Assembly: GCF_019429485.1 (NCBI RefSeq) | Contig: NZ_JAHXZN010000002.1 | Location: forward strand, 310,001-374,000 | Direction: 5' to 3' | From: Sphingomonas citri | GTDB lineage: Bacteria > Pseudomonadota > Alphaproteobacteria > Sphingomonadales > Sphingomonadaceae | DNA: 64,000 nt | Part shown: positions 26,928 to 35,259 of the stretch, in pieces | Layout: each line of letters starts with the position of its first letter | How positions within the stretch are numbered: position 1 is the first letter of the stretch | Program-made: the position numbers and the translations under genes | The notes under the pieces: generated by a model | What the model was told of the DNA's origin: nothing | The model's input: the letters and a program-made list of their open reading frames with translations, nothing else | The model's database searches: none

Positions 26928-27772
26928 GGGAGCGCGGACCGACGCTCGGCCCAGTAGGAGCCGAAGTGGAGGTCCCAACCGACCGGCCGGAACCGATCGA
27001 GCCCCGAGCCGGGATAGAGCGTGAACTCACCGAAATAAGGTCGACCGGTGACGTCGTAGAGATCTACTCGTGCGAAGTCGTGCGGGGCGCCGAGCGTCTC
27101 GGCCGCCGCGATCATCCGATCGAGCGACGCCGGTGGAGTCACCGGGCGCGGATCAGCGGGAAATTCGAAGGCAAGGTCGAGCCGGCGCCATGCGCGGTCC
27201 AGCATCACGCGGCGGTGGCGATGCTCGCGGTCGAGATCGACCTGGATGAACTCCACTCGCCCGCCGAACACGAAGAACTTATAGTCGACCGGCAGCTCAC
27301 GGCCGCAGCCGATCAGCGGCTCGACCAGCAGTTGCGGCGCGATCTCTGAGTAGAGCCACTCATGCAGCAGCGGCGCATAGGGCCGGCGCAGCCAGCGTGC
27401 CGCGCGGCGCCGCACCGCCGGCCAATCGAGCGACTCGCCGGCGCGGACGAACACGTTCTGCTGGCTCGCGTGCGAGGACTTGAGCACGAAGGGACGCGGC
27501 CAGGGCGGCACGTCGGGGAGCGCGGTGCCATGCCACAAGGTGAGGATCACCCACTCGCCGCCCAAGGCCGCGGCGACATGCGCCTTCACCGCGACCTTGT
27601 CGGCGAGTTTGGGCCAGCGCGGGTCGCGTTCGAACAACTTGCGCGCATACACCAACTCGCTGAAGCGTCGCGGTGCGGCGAGATCGGGCAGCCGCCCGAA
27701 CCGCCAGAGATAGATCAGCCGCGGCAGCACGTTGGGCGCGCGGCGCGGGCGGCTCTGCTCGAGGTATGGCAC
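26813..27772 (-). CDS. TupA-like ATP-grasp protein
   Basis: About 319 residues if started at the GTG at 27772 (VPYLEQSRPRRAPNVLPRLI); the frame is open 40 codons further but that part is low-complexity Arg/Pro/Ser. The TupA-like ATP-grasp pattern is visible: PRRFSELVYARKLFERDPRW, LADKVAVKAHV, FVLKSSHASQQNV (nucleotide-binding Lys), LLVEPLIG, PVDYKFFVFGGRVEFIQVD and ARVDLYDVTGRPYFGEFTLY with the metal-binding acidic residues. The family is found in teichuronopeptide and capsule gene clusters and is thought to ligate amino acids or modify glycans. The last 40 residues look unconserved and overlap a possible antisense small gene. Confidence 0.78.
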   Translation of the reverse strand: MPYLEQSRPRRAPNVLPRLIYLWRFGRLPDLAAPRRFSELVYARKLFERDPRWPKLADKVAVKAHVAAALGGEWVILTLWHGTALPDVPPWPRPFVLKSSHASQQNVFVRAGESLDWPAVRRRAARWLRRPYAPLLHEWLYSEIAPQLLVEPLIGCGRELPVDYKFFVFGGRVEFIQVDLDREHRHRRVMLDRAWRRLDLAFEFPADPRPVTPPASLDRMIAAAETLGAPHDFARVDLYDVTGRPYFGEFTLYPGSGLDRFRPVGWDLHFGSYWAERRSALPQAARRYGSSVTETGTIGAATGASAARARSARRWLMMR

Positions 27773-27883
27773 GCTCGGTCCCGGACTGCGGAGGCTCGTC
27801 GGGCGGTTACCCAGACGGCTGGCCGGGGGCAAGCGCCGCCATCGCCGCGCCGGGGCGTTTGGCCGCAGTGACGCTCGGGGCGC

Positions 27884-27919
27884 CAACAACAAGCGCCCGG
27901 CGCGGGGGAGCGCCGGGCG
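27884..27919 (-). terminator. intrinsic terminator downstream of the small lipoprotein
   Basis: On the minus strand a perfect ten-pair stem (CGCCCGGCGC, loop TCCCCC, GCGCCGGGCG) is followed by CTTGTTGTTGG. The hairpin lies 67 bases after the lipoprotein stop and upstream of the ATP-grasp gene, so it should separate the two transcripts. Confidence 0.5.
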
Positions 27920-27985
27920 GAGGTTGGTCTAGGGAGCACTAGACGGTTCGGTGCGGCGCCCGTGGGAGAGGCGCCGAAACTCGGA

Positions 27986-28225
27986 TCAGAGCGTGTTGCC
28001 GGCGGTGGCGCTCACATTGTCGCCGGTCGCGTTGGCGGGCAGCGCGCCCAGGTCGGTGCCGTTGCCGACCGACGCGAAGTTACCCTCGGTGGGCAGCTCC
28101 TCGTTGAGCACCGTCTCATTCGCCAGCGTGTCGTTGGCGGCGGTGTCGTTGCTGGTCTTCGAACCGCAAGCGGCGAGCGCCAGCGCCAGGCAGATCCCGG
28201 TCGCACCGGCGACGATCTTCTTCAT
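27986..28225 (-). CDS. small Asn/Thr-rich lipoprotein
   Basis: A 79-residue lipoprotein starting at the ATG at 28225 (MKKIVAGATGICLALALAAC). The lipobox LAAC puts the mature N-terminal Cys at position 20. The mature part is short and rich in Asn, Thr and Ala (SNDTAANDTLANETVLNEEL) and has no recognisable domain. Small lipoproteins of this kind are common in sphingomonads; the function is unknown. A codon earlier (TTG) is in frame but less likely. A terminator-like hairpin lies downstream. Confidence 0.75.
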   Translation of the reverse strand: MKKIVAGATGICLALALAACGSKTSNDTAANDTLANETVLNEELPTEGNFASVGNGTDLGALPANATGDNVSATAGNTL

Positions 28226-28404
28226 CAACTCCGATCCCCTTCAGATAGGCGGCGCCTCGCGCCGTCACCGCTAATCTACACTGCTCCGATCGGAAAACAA
28301 GTGAGTAGATGCCTTGACCGACCCATGGAGGCGAAAAGCGGCGGAGCGCGCACGATGACGCTCGCGCCCGAGAGGGCGGCGGTCTCCCTCATTGTAGGAT
28401 GTAG

Positions 28405-29211
28405 TCAGGGGAGGAGGAACGTACCCTCGATCACGGTGACGCAGTCGCCGCGCAGGATCACCCGCTCGCCGTCGAGCCGGCAGCCCACGCGCCCGCCCCG
28501 CGCGCTCGCCTGGAACGCGCCGAACGAGTCGCGGCCGAGCTGCTCCGCCCAATAAGGCACCATTACCGCGTGCGCTGAGCCGGTCACCGGGTCCTCGGGG
28601 ATGTCGAAATAGTCGGTGAAGACACGGCTGACCACCTCGGCGGTCTCGCCGCGCGCCGCGACGATATGGACGAACGGCCCGAGCGCCTTGATCGCACGCC
28701 CATCCGGCGTCGCCGCCCGCACCACCGCCTCGTCGGCGACGATCACGAGCGCATAGCCCTTCTCGTGCCACAAGGTCTCGACTGCCTCGACCCCGAGCGC
28801 CGCGACGATCTCCGGCAGCGCGCGCGGCGTCGGCTTCCACGCCGGCAGCGCCATGGCGTAGCTCGCCCCCACCGCGCCGTCTGCGCGCGCGACCTCGAGC
28901 ACGCCGGCCTGCCGCGTGCGGAAGCGCACCGAGTCGCGGTTACCGTCCGATGAGAGCACGAAGTGGCCGCTCGCCAGCGTGGCATGCCCGCACAGCGCCA
29001 CCTCCGCGGCCGGGGTGAACCAGCGCAGCTCGAAGTCGCTGTCGCCGCTCGAGTCGGGGACGAGGAAGGCGGTCTCGCTGAGGTTGTTCTCCTCCGCGAT
29101 CTGCTGGAGCAGCCGGTCCTCGGGCCAGCTCGTCAGCGGCATTACCGCCGCCGGATTTCCTGCGAAGGCTGCGTCGGCGAAGGCGTCGATCTGGGCGAAG
29201 GGGATGCGCAT
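28405..29211 (-). CDS. PhzF family isomerase/epimerase-like protein
   Basis: A 268-residue PhzF-fold protein. The start MRIPFAQIDAFADAAFAGNP is diagnostic for the family (FxxxDAFxxxxFxGNPAAV). The family Glu appears in NNLSETAFLVP, followed by FTPAAEVALCGHATLAS and, in the second half, DIPEDPVTGSAHAVM. Members isomerise small acidic metabolites; only PhzF itself in phenazine synthesis is well defined, and no phenazine genes are present here. The ATG at 29211 shares its A with the stop of the upstream cation efflux gene (TGATG), so it is the third gene of a coupled operon with pdxH. Confidence 0.88.
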   Translation of the reverse strand: MRIPFAQIDAFADAAFAGNPAAVMPLTSWPEDRLLQQIAEENNLSETAFLVPDSSGDSDFELRWFTPAAEVALCGHATLASGHFVLSSDGNRDSVRFRTRQAGVLEVARADGAVGASYAMALPAWKPTPRALPEIVAALGVEAVETLWHEKGYALVIVADEAVVRAATPDGRAIKALGPFVHIVAARGETAEVVSRVFTDYFDIPEDPVTGSAHAVMVPYWAEQLGRDSFGAFQASARGGRVGCRLDGERVILRGDCVTVIEGTFLLP

Positions 29212-30164
29212 CAATAGCCTACTCGCTTGCCGAACCAATGCGGCGTGACGTCTGCCTCGACCAGCGGATTGTCGGTGTCGACATGGCCCTCGGGGTCGAG
29301 GTGGATCAGCGTCTCGACGCGCGGGAAGGTCTGGCGAAGCGCCACCTCGACCCGCTCGACGATGTCATGCGCGTCGCGCACGGTGAGGCTCGGGTCCACC
29401 TCCATGTGGAACTGCGCGAAATCGTGGCTGCCGGCGCGGCGCGTGCGGAAATCGTGGATGCCGCGGATGCCGGGCTGCCGCGCGGCCACCTCCATGAAGG
29501 CGGCGCGCTGGTCCTCGGGCCATTCCTTGTCCATCAGCATGTCGATCGCCTGGCTCGACGCCTGGAACGCGCCCCAGGCGAGCCACAGAGCGATGGCGAT
29601 GCCGAATACCGGGTCCGCGCCCGCCAGGCCGACATATTGGTCGAGCACCAACGCCGCGATCACCGCCACGTTGAGCAGCACGTCCGACTGATAATGAACG
29701 TTGTCCGCCAGGATCGCGACCGAGCCGGTGCGCCGGATCACGCTGCGCTGATAGGCGAGCAGCGCGAAGGTGGCGAGGATGGCGAGCACCGAGACGCCGA
29801 TGCCCAGCCCCGCGTCCTCGTTGGCGGCGGGCGCGGAGAAGCGTTGGATCGCGCGCACCGCGATGCCGATCGCCGAGGCGGTAATCAGCACCACTTGGAA
29901 GAGCGCGGCGAGCGCCTCGGCCTTGCCGTGACCGAAGCGGTGATCGTGATCGGCGGGCTCGGCGGCGAGCTTGACGCCGTACAGCGTCACCAGGCTGGCG
30001 AGCAGGTCGAGCCCGGTGTCGGCCAGGCTGCCCAGCATCGCGACCGAGCCGGTGTGCCAGGCGGCATAGCCCTTCACTACCAGCAGCGACGTGGCCATCG
30101 CCACGCTGGCGAGCGCCGCGCGCATCGCCAAGGGCACGACGCGGCGGCGTTCCTCATTGGTCAT
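29211..30164 (-). CDS. cation diffusion facilitator (FieF-like metal efflux)
   Basis: A 317-residue inner-membrane CDF transporter that exports Zn, Fe or related divalent metals in exchange for protons. The transport-site motifs are LGSLADTGLDLLAS in helix 2 and DNVHYQSDVLLN in helix 5; HxxxD in helix 5 together with DxxxD in helix 2 is the Zn-type tetrad. DHDHRFGHGKAEALAAL is the conserved loop after helix 2-3. The C-terminal cytoplasmic ferredoxin-like domain (about 215-300) contains HDFRTRRAGSHDFAQFHMEV. The ATG at 30164 overlaps the pdxH stop by four bases. The exact metal is not readable. Confidence 0.92.
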   Translation of the reverse strand: MTNEERRRVVPLAMRAALASVAMATSLLVVKGYAAWHTGSVAMLGSLADTGLDLLASLVTLYGVKLAAEPADHDHRFGHGKAEALAALFQVVLITASAIGIAVRAIQRFSAPAANEDAGLGIGVSVLAILATFALLAYQRSVIRRTGSVAILADNVHYQSDVLLNVAVIAALVLDQYVGLAGADPVFGIAIALWLAWGAFQASSQAIDMLMDKEWPEDQRAAFMEVAARQPGIRGIHDFRTRRAGSHDFAQFHMEVDPSLTVRDAHDIVERVEVALRQTFPRVETLIHLDPEGHVDTDNPLVEADVTPHWFGKRVGY

Positions 30165-30748
30165 GGGAACAGCAGCCCCTCGTTCCAGCAGTCGCCCGCG
30201 CGAGTGAACAGCCGTCGCTCGTGCAGCCGGTGCGCGCGATCCTGCCAAAATTCGATCTCCTCCGCGGCGACGCGATAGCCGCCCCAGAACGGCGGGCGCG
30301 GCACGTCCTGTCCGTCGAACCGCTCGCGTATCGCCTCGACGCGCGCCTCGAAAATAGCGCGGGAATCGAGCGGGCGCGACTGGTCCGAGGCCCAGGCGCC
30401 GAGCTGCGAGTCGCGGCCGCGCGAGGCGAAATAGGCGTCGCTCTCGGCGTCGCTGACGGGGCTCACCGCACCGGTGACGCGCACCTGACGACGCAGCGAC
30501 TTCCAGTGGAATAGCAGCGAGGCCTGGGCATTGGCGCCGAGCTCCTCCGCCTTGCGGCTGCCGCGGTTGGTGTAGAAGACGAAGCCATCGGGGCCGTGCC
30601 CCTTGAGCAGCACCATGCGGACCGACGGCCGTCCGCCGGCATCGGCGGTGGCGAGCGCCATCGCGTTGGGGTCGTTGAGTTCGCTCTGTTCCGCCTCGGC
30701 GAGCCAGCGGTCGAAGAGCGCGATCGGATCGTCGGCCATGCCGCGCAT
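30161..30748 (-). CDS. pdxH: pyridoxamine 5'-phosphate oxidase
   Basis: A 195-residue FMN enzyme that makes pyridoxal 5'-phosphate from the pyridoxine or pyridoxamine phosphates, the last step of vitamin B6 synthesis. Family marks are RPSVRMVLLKGHGPDGFVFY, NRGSRKAEELGANAQASLLF, WASDQSRPL and the C-terminal PFWGGYRVAAEEIEFWQDR followed by RLHERRLF. Length is normal. It starts at 30748 or, equally acceptable, at the ATG three codons later (MADDPIALFDRW). It opens a coupled operon with the CDF transporter and the PhzF-like gene. Confidence 0.96.
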   Translation of the reverse strand: MRGMADDPIALFDRWLAEAEQSELNDPNAMALATADAGGRPSVRMVLLKGHGPDGFVFYTNRGSRKAEELGANAQASLLFHWKSLRRQVRVTGAVSPVSDAESDAYFASRGRDSQLGAWASDQSRPLDSRAIFEARVEAIRERFDGQDVPRPPFWGGYRVAAEEIEFWQDRAHRLHERRLFTRAGDCWNEGLLFP

Positions 30749-30855
30749 CTAGGCGAAAAGGGCCGCGATTTCCACGCCCGATCGGGCGTGACCCGGACCG
30801 AGGGAACCCGCTCGGCAGCAAATGATTGAATCGCCTCCGGAACAAGGGAAGCGAC

Positions 30856-31761
30856 ATGGCCGCGCGGGCATATTGGCAGGGACAGATCAGGCTCGCGCTG
30901 GTGTCGATCCCGGTGGAGATCTACTCGGCGACCAAGTCGGGCGCGCAGGTCAGCTTCCACCAGATCCACGAACCCTCGGGCAAGCGGATCAAATATGAGA
31001 AAGTCGTGCCGGGCATGGGTCCGGTCGACACCGACGAGATCGTCAAGGGCTTCGAGGTCGAGAAGGGCGAATATGTCCTGCTGGAGCAGGACGAGATCGA
31101 CGCGGTCAAGCTCGAGTCGAAGAAGACGCTGGAGCTCACCCAGTTCGTCGATGCCAGCGACATCGACGTGCTCTATTACGAGAAGCCCTATTTCGTCGTC
31201 CCCGCCGACGACCTCGCCGAGGAAGCGTTCATCGTGCTGCGCGAGGCGCTGCGGCGGACCAAGAAGGTTGGGCTGGGCCAGCTGGCGATGCGCGGGCGCG
31301 AATATGTCGTCAGCCTGAAGCCGTGCGGGCGCGGCATGGTGCTGGAGACGCTGCGCTACGCCGACGAGGTCAACAAGGCGCAGGGCTATTTCCGCGACAT
31401 CCCCGACGAGAAGCCCGATCCCGAGCTGCTCGACCTGGCCGAGGCGCTGATCGAGAAGAAGAGCGGCGCCTTCGACCCGCAGGAGTTCCACGACCGCTAC
31501 GTCGACGCGCTGCGTGGGCTGATCGAGCGCAAGCGCAAGGCGCACGGGCGCAAGATCATCGAGGACAAGGACGAGGGTGGCGGGCGCTCGGGCTCGAACG
31601 TGGTCGACCTCATGGCCGCGCTGAAGAAGTCGATGGAGGGCTCGCGCGGCGCGGCCAACGAGAACGCCGGCTCGGGTAGGGCCGCGGCGAAGCCGGCGAC
31701 GAAGCGCGCGCCGGCGAAGAAGCCGGCGGCGCGCAAGCCGGCGGCGAAGAAGAGCGCGTGA
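30856..31761 (+). CDS. ku: Ku protein, non-homologous end joining
   Basis: A 301-residue bacterial Ku that binds DNA ends and recruits LigD. It starts at the ATG at 30856 (MAARAYWQGQIRLALVSIPV), with AAGGGAAGC as ribosome binding site. The bacterial core is visible: EIYSATKSGAQVSFHQIHEP, KGFEVEKGEYVLLEQDEI and KPYFVVPADDLAEEAFIVL. The last 45 residues are a Lys/Ala/Pro-rich extension (KPATKRAPAKKPAARKPAAK) that probably contacts DNA, as in other long bacterial Ku proteins. ligD follows on the same strand after a 169-base gap filled by a REP. GGAAC at 30803 is not followed by a matching -10, so no EcfG promoter is called. Confidence 0.97.
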   Translation: MAARAYWQGQIRLALVSIPVEIYSATKSGAQVSFHQIHEPSGKRIKYEKVVPGMGPVDTDEIVKGFEVEKGEYVLLEQDEIDAVKLESKKTLELTQFVDASDIDVLYYEKPYFVVPADDLAEEAFIVLREALRRTKKVGLGQLAMRGREYVVSLKPCGRGMVLETLRYADEVNKAQGYFRDIPDEKPDPELLDLAEALIEKKSGAFDPQEFHDRYVDALRGLIERKRKAHGRKIIEDKDEGGGRSGSNVVDLMAALKKSMEGSRGAANENAGSGRAAAKPATKRAPAKKPAARKPAAKKSA

Positions 31762-31778
31762 GGGTCGCTCTCCTCCTC

Positions 31779-31875
31779 CGTCATCCCGGACCTGGTCCGG
31801 GATCCACTCGTCCGCGCGAGCATCTACTTCTGAATACGCAGCACGGTGGATCCCGGACAGAATCCGGGATGACAC
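31779..31875. repeat. REP, family 2, between ku and ligD
   Basis: CGTCATCCCGGACCTGGTCC and GGGATCCACTCGTCCGCGCG, then GCAGCACGGTGGATCCCGGA and CAGAATCCGGGATGACACCG. It is the same unit as at 3499 and 12947 but with CCCGGA arms. It occupies most of the gap between the two end-joining genes. Confidence 0.8.
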
Positions 31876-31930
31876 CGGTCGATGAGGCAATGGCGTCTTG
31901 CAGCGGCCACCCGCATGAGGATCAGGTCGA

Positions 31931-34435
31931 GTGACGAGGAAGAAGGTCGAAGGCGCCCCACCCGCCTCCCCTCCCTCATCCCCCGCCGACCCGCTCGCGC
32001 GCTACAACGCCAAGCGCGACTTCACCCGCACCGCCGAGCCTGCGGGCACGCTCGCACCCGGCAACGGCAACAGCTTCATGGTGCAGAAGCACGACGCGAC
32101 GCGCCTCCACTGGGACTTCCGGCTCGAGATCGACGGCGTGCTCAAGAGCTGGGCGGTGACGCGCGGGCCGAGCCTCGACCCCGACGAGAAACGGCTCGCG
32201 GTTCGCACCGAGGACCATCCGCTCTCCTACGCCACGTTCGAGGGCACGATCCCCAGGGGCGAGTATGGCGGCGGCACGGTGATGCTGTGGGATCGCGGCA
32301 CCTGGTCGCCGGTCGCGGGCAAGAGCGCGCGCGACCTCGACAAGGGCCATCTTCACTTCGTGCTCGACGGCGAGCGGATGAAGGGCGAGTGGCTGCTGAT
32401 CCGGTTGCGCCCGCGCGGGAAGGAGAAGAACGAGAACTGGCTGCTGCGCAAGATCGACGACGCCTTCGCCGGCGGGACCGACACGCTGGTCGAGACCGCG
32501 CTGACCAGCGTCGCCACCGGCCGCACGATGCAGGAGATCGCCGAGGGCGCACCGCCGCATGAAGAGGCCGCCGCGGCGAGAGCGAAGCCTGCGAAGGCCA
32601 GGCCGTCCAAACGCGCGCGCAAGGCCGCCCTGCCCGCCTACGAGCCACCGCAGCTCTGCACCTTGGTCGATTCGGTGCCGGGCGGCAGCGACTGGATCCA
32701 TGAGGTGAAGTACGACGGCTATCGCGCGCTCGTCGCGGTCGCCGGGGGACAGGCCAAGGTCTACACGCGCAACGGCCTGGACTGGACCGACAAGTTCGCC
32801 GGCATCGCGTCAGCCGCGGGCGCGCTCCCGGTCGGCAGCGCGCTGATCGACGGCGAGATCGTCGCCTTCAAGGACGGACGCCCGGACTTCTCGACGCTCA
32901 AGGACGCGATCAGCGGGGGCGGCGCGATGACGCTCTTCGCCTTCGACCTGCTCGAGCAGGACGGCGAGGACCTGCGCGGGCTCGCCAACGTCCAGCGCAA
33001 GGAGCGGCTGCGCGCTCTGGTCGGCGCGGGCGAGGAGCGGCTCCAGTTCGCCGAGCATGTCATTGGCGCAGGCGAGCGCCTGTTCGACACGATGTGCCGC
33101 GAGGGCTTCGAGGGCGTGGTCTCCAAGAAGGCCGACGCGCTCTATCGCGGCAAGCGCACCCAGGCGTGGCTCAAGGTGAAATGCACGCGCCGGCAGGAGT
33201 TCGTCGTGGTCGGCTGGACACCGTCGGACAAGCGCCACGGCTTTCGCTCGCTGTTGCTCGGCGTCAACGAGGGCGGCGAACTGCGCTACGCCGGCAAGGT
33301 CGGGACCGGCTTCTCGGGCGCGCTGATCGAGGAGCTGACCGCCCAACTCGAGAAACTCGAGCGAAAGACGCCGACCGTCGCGGCGCCCCGCGCGGCGGTA
33401 CGCGGCGCGCGCTGGGTCAGCCCGAAGCTCGTGGCCGAGATCGCCTTCACCGAGACCACCCCCGAGGGCGTGCTGCGCCACCCGAGCTTCCTCGGCCTGC
33501 GCGGCGACAAGAAGGCCGCCGAGGTGGTGGTGGAGCGGCCCGCGCCGGCGCCGAAGGCCGCAGCGGCGCCGACCACCTCGATCAAGGTGTCGAGCCGCGA
33601 CCGCGTCATCTTCCCGGAGAGCGAGGTGACCAAGGGCGATCTCGCCGATCATTATCTCGCCGTCGCCGGGATCATGCTCCCCTGGGTCGGGCACCGCCCG
33701 GTCAGCCTGGTGCGCTGTCCGCAGGGACGCGCCAAACACTGCTTCTTCCAGAAGCACGACGCCGGCTCGTTCGGCGACGCCGTGCACCAGGTGCCGATCC
33801 ACGAGAAGGACGGCTCGACCGAGAATTACCTCTACGTCGACTCGGCGGACGGGCTCGTCGCCTGCGTCCAGATGGGGACGATCGAGTTCCACGGCTGGGG
33901 CTCGACCGTGGCGGCGCTGGAGCGACCCGACCGGATGGTGTTCGACCTCGACCCCGACGAGGATCTCGACTTTGCCGCCACCAAGCGCGCCGCCGAACAT
34001 CTCAAGGAGCAGCTCGCCGAGCTCGGCCTGACGAGCTTCCCGCTGCTGTCGGGCGGCAAGGGCATCCATGTCGTGGTGCCGCTGACGCCCGCGGCGGAAT
34101 GGCCCGCGGTGCGCGACTTCGCCGAGCGGTTCGCGCGCGCGCTGGCGCAGGCCGAGCCCGAGCGCTTCGTCGCCAACATGAGCAAGGCCAAGCGCAAGGG
34201 CCGGATCTTCATCGACTATCTGCGCAATCAGCGCGGCGCCACGGCGATCATGCCCTATGCCGCGCGCGCCCGCGCCGGGGCGCCGGTGGCCGCGCCGGTG
34301 TCCTGGACCGAGCTGCGCGACCTCGACACCGCGGCACGATGGCACGTCGGCGACGCCGCCGAGCTGATCGCGCGCGCCAACGGCCGCTCGCTCAAGGGCT
34401 GGGGCGTCGCGGATCAGGTGCTGCCCGAGGTGTGA
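31931..34435 (+). CDS. ligD: ATP-dependent DNA ligase D
   Basis: An 834-residue multidomain enzyme that trims, fills and seals double-strand breaks with Ku. Domains in order are a 3'-phosphoesterase (about 25-190; HDATRLHWDFRLEIDG, GEYGGGTVMLWD), ATP ligase (about 225-520; adenylation motif EVKYDGYRALV with Lys260) and polymerase/primase (about 535-834; FPESEVTKGDLADHYL, DLDPDEDLDF, RNQRGATAIMPYAAR). This order and size match the Pseudomonas LigD type. Ala/Lys/Pro linkers separate the domains. The start is a GTG at 31931; upstream codons run into the REP. It may be transcribed with ku or from its own promoter. Confidence 0.97.
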   Translation: MTRKKVEGAPPASPPSSPADPLARYNAKRDFTRTAEPAGTLAPGNGNSFMVQKHDATRLHWDFRLEIDGVLKSWAVTRGPSLDPDEKRLAVRTEDHPLSYATFEGTIPRGEYGGGTVMLWDRGTWSPVAGKSARDLDKGHLHFVLDGERMKGEWLLIRLRPRGKEKNENWLLRKIDDAFAGGTDTLVETALTSVATGRTMQEIAEGAPPHEEAAAARAKPAKARPSKRARKAALPAYEPPQLCTLVDSVPGGSDWIHEVKYDGYRALVAVAGGQAKVYTRNGLDWTDKFAGIASAAGALPVGSALIDGEIVAFKDGRPDFSTLKDAISGGGAMTLFAFDLLEQDGEDLRGLANVQRKERLRALVGAGEERLQFAEHVIGAGERLFDTMCREGFEGVVSKKADALYRGKRTQAWLKVKCTRRQEFVVVGWTPSDKRHGFRSLLLGVNEGGELRYAGKVGTGFSGALIEELTAQLEKLERKTPTVAAPRAAVRGARWVSPKLVAEIAFTETTPEGVLRHPSFLGLRGDKKAAEVVVERPAPAPKAAAAPTTSIKVSSRDRVIFPESEVTKGDLADHYLAVAGIMLPWVGHRPVSLVRCPQGRAKHCFFQKHDAGSFGDAVHQVPIHEKDGSTENYLYVDSADGLVACVQMGTIEFHGWGSTVAALERPDRMVFDLDPDEDLDFAATKRAAEHLKEQLAELGLTSFPLLSGGKGIHVVVPLTPAAEWPAVRDFAERFARALAQAEPERFVANMSKAKRKGRIFIDYLRNQRGATAIMPYAARARAGAPVAAPVSWTELRDLDTAARWHVGDAAELIARANGRSLKGWGVADQVLPEV

Positions 34436-34493
34436 GGGGGTGGGGACAAACTCTTCGCCGCTAGTGGAGAGGATCTTAGCGCCCGGCTGCCGC

Positions 34494-34499
34494 TATAAT
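34494..34499 (+). promoter_or_regulatory. consensus -10 element, possible leaderless start
   Basis: A perfect TATAAT ends six bases before the ATG at 34506. Transcription would begin at or next to that ATG, giving a leaderless mRNA. The -35 region (near 34471) is not close to TTGACA, so the promoter is only a candidate. Confidence 0.35.
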
Positions 34500-34505
34500 G
34501 GACGG

Positions 34506-35186
34506 ATGCCGCTCCGCCGCCTCCGCGCCCCGACCCTCGTGACGCTCGCCGCTGCCCCGGTCGCGATCGGGTCGGTGCAGCTCTCCTGGATCGGCACCGC
34601 GCAGGACCGCCTGGCCGCCGACGCGGCGTTGCATGCGCTGAGCGACCGTCTCGCGGCCAGCGACAGCGCCACGCTCGTGCTCGACGGCTGGTGCGCCGAG
34701 CATCGCATGGCCGCCGATCCCACGATCAGAGCCGAGCGGATCCGCGCCGACGCGCGCCCCGCCCCGCCCGAGATCCGCGCCCTGCTCAAGGTATCCGCCG
34801 CCGAACGGCTCGGCTATCGGCACGTCCGGCTGCGTTGCGGCACGCACGTCCTCTCCGACGCGGACAATTGGTACGTCCCCGCGCGGCTCACGGCTGACAT
34901 CAATCGCCAGCTCGACACCAGCGACACGCCGTTCGGCCGCGCCGCGCAGCCGCTGCAGTTCCGCCGTCACAGCTTGTCGAGCCGGCACCTCTGGCCGGCG
35001 TTTCCGCGGCGCCAGGAGAGGCGGGAGTCAGACCGCTGGCCGGAACGCGCCGGGATCGACGCGACGGAGATCGTGATCGAGAACCGCGCATTGCTGCTGC
35101 TGCCCGACGGCGCGCCGATCAGCGCTGTGGTGGAGCGCTATACCGGCGCGGTGCTCGCTTATCCCGCGCCGCCGGTCGCGCGCTGA
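34506..35186 (+). CDS. hypothetical exported protein, possibly chorismate-lyase/UTRA-like fold
   Basis: A 226-residue protein starting at the ATG at 34506 (MPLRRLRAPTLVTLAAAPVA), whose hydrophobic N-terminus looks like a signal or anchor. The middle part GYRHVRLRCGTHVLSDADNW, YVPARLT and DTPFGRAAQPLQFRR resembles the chorismate-pyruvate-lyase (UbiC) pattern of an Arg-containing strand, a W-A/P-R strand and an L/P-x-G turn. Near the end are ENRALLLLPDGAPISAV and VVERYTGAVL. A UbiC-like role is a guess, since the exported N-terminus does not suit ubiquinone synthesis. No ribosome binding site is seen, but a consensus -10 lies just upstream. Confidence 0.55.
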   Translation: MPLRRLRAPTLVTLAAAPVAIGSVQLSWIGTAQDRLAADAALHALSDRLAASDSATLVLDGWCAEHRMAADPTIRAERIRADARPAPPEIRALLKVSAAERLGYRHVRLRCGTHVLSDADNWYVPARLTADINRQLDTSDTPFGRAAQPLQFRRHSLSSRHLWPAFPRRQERRESDRWPERAGIDATEIVIENRALLLLPDGAPISAVVERYTGAVLAYPAPPVAR

Positions 35187-35259
35187 ATCATCGCGCCGCG
35201 GCTTTGCACTGCACCGCGGCATCGCCTAGGGTCGCCCCTGCCCGCGCACGGAGGACCGA

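Noticed and set aside
30803..30807. GGAAC upstream of ku as an EcfG promoter
   Set aside because: No CGTT or GGTT occurs 16-17 bases downstream.
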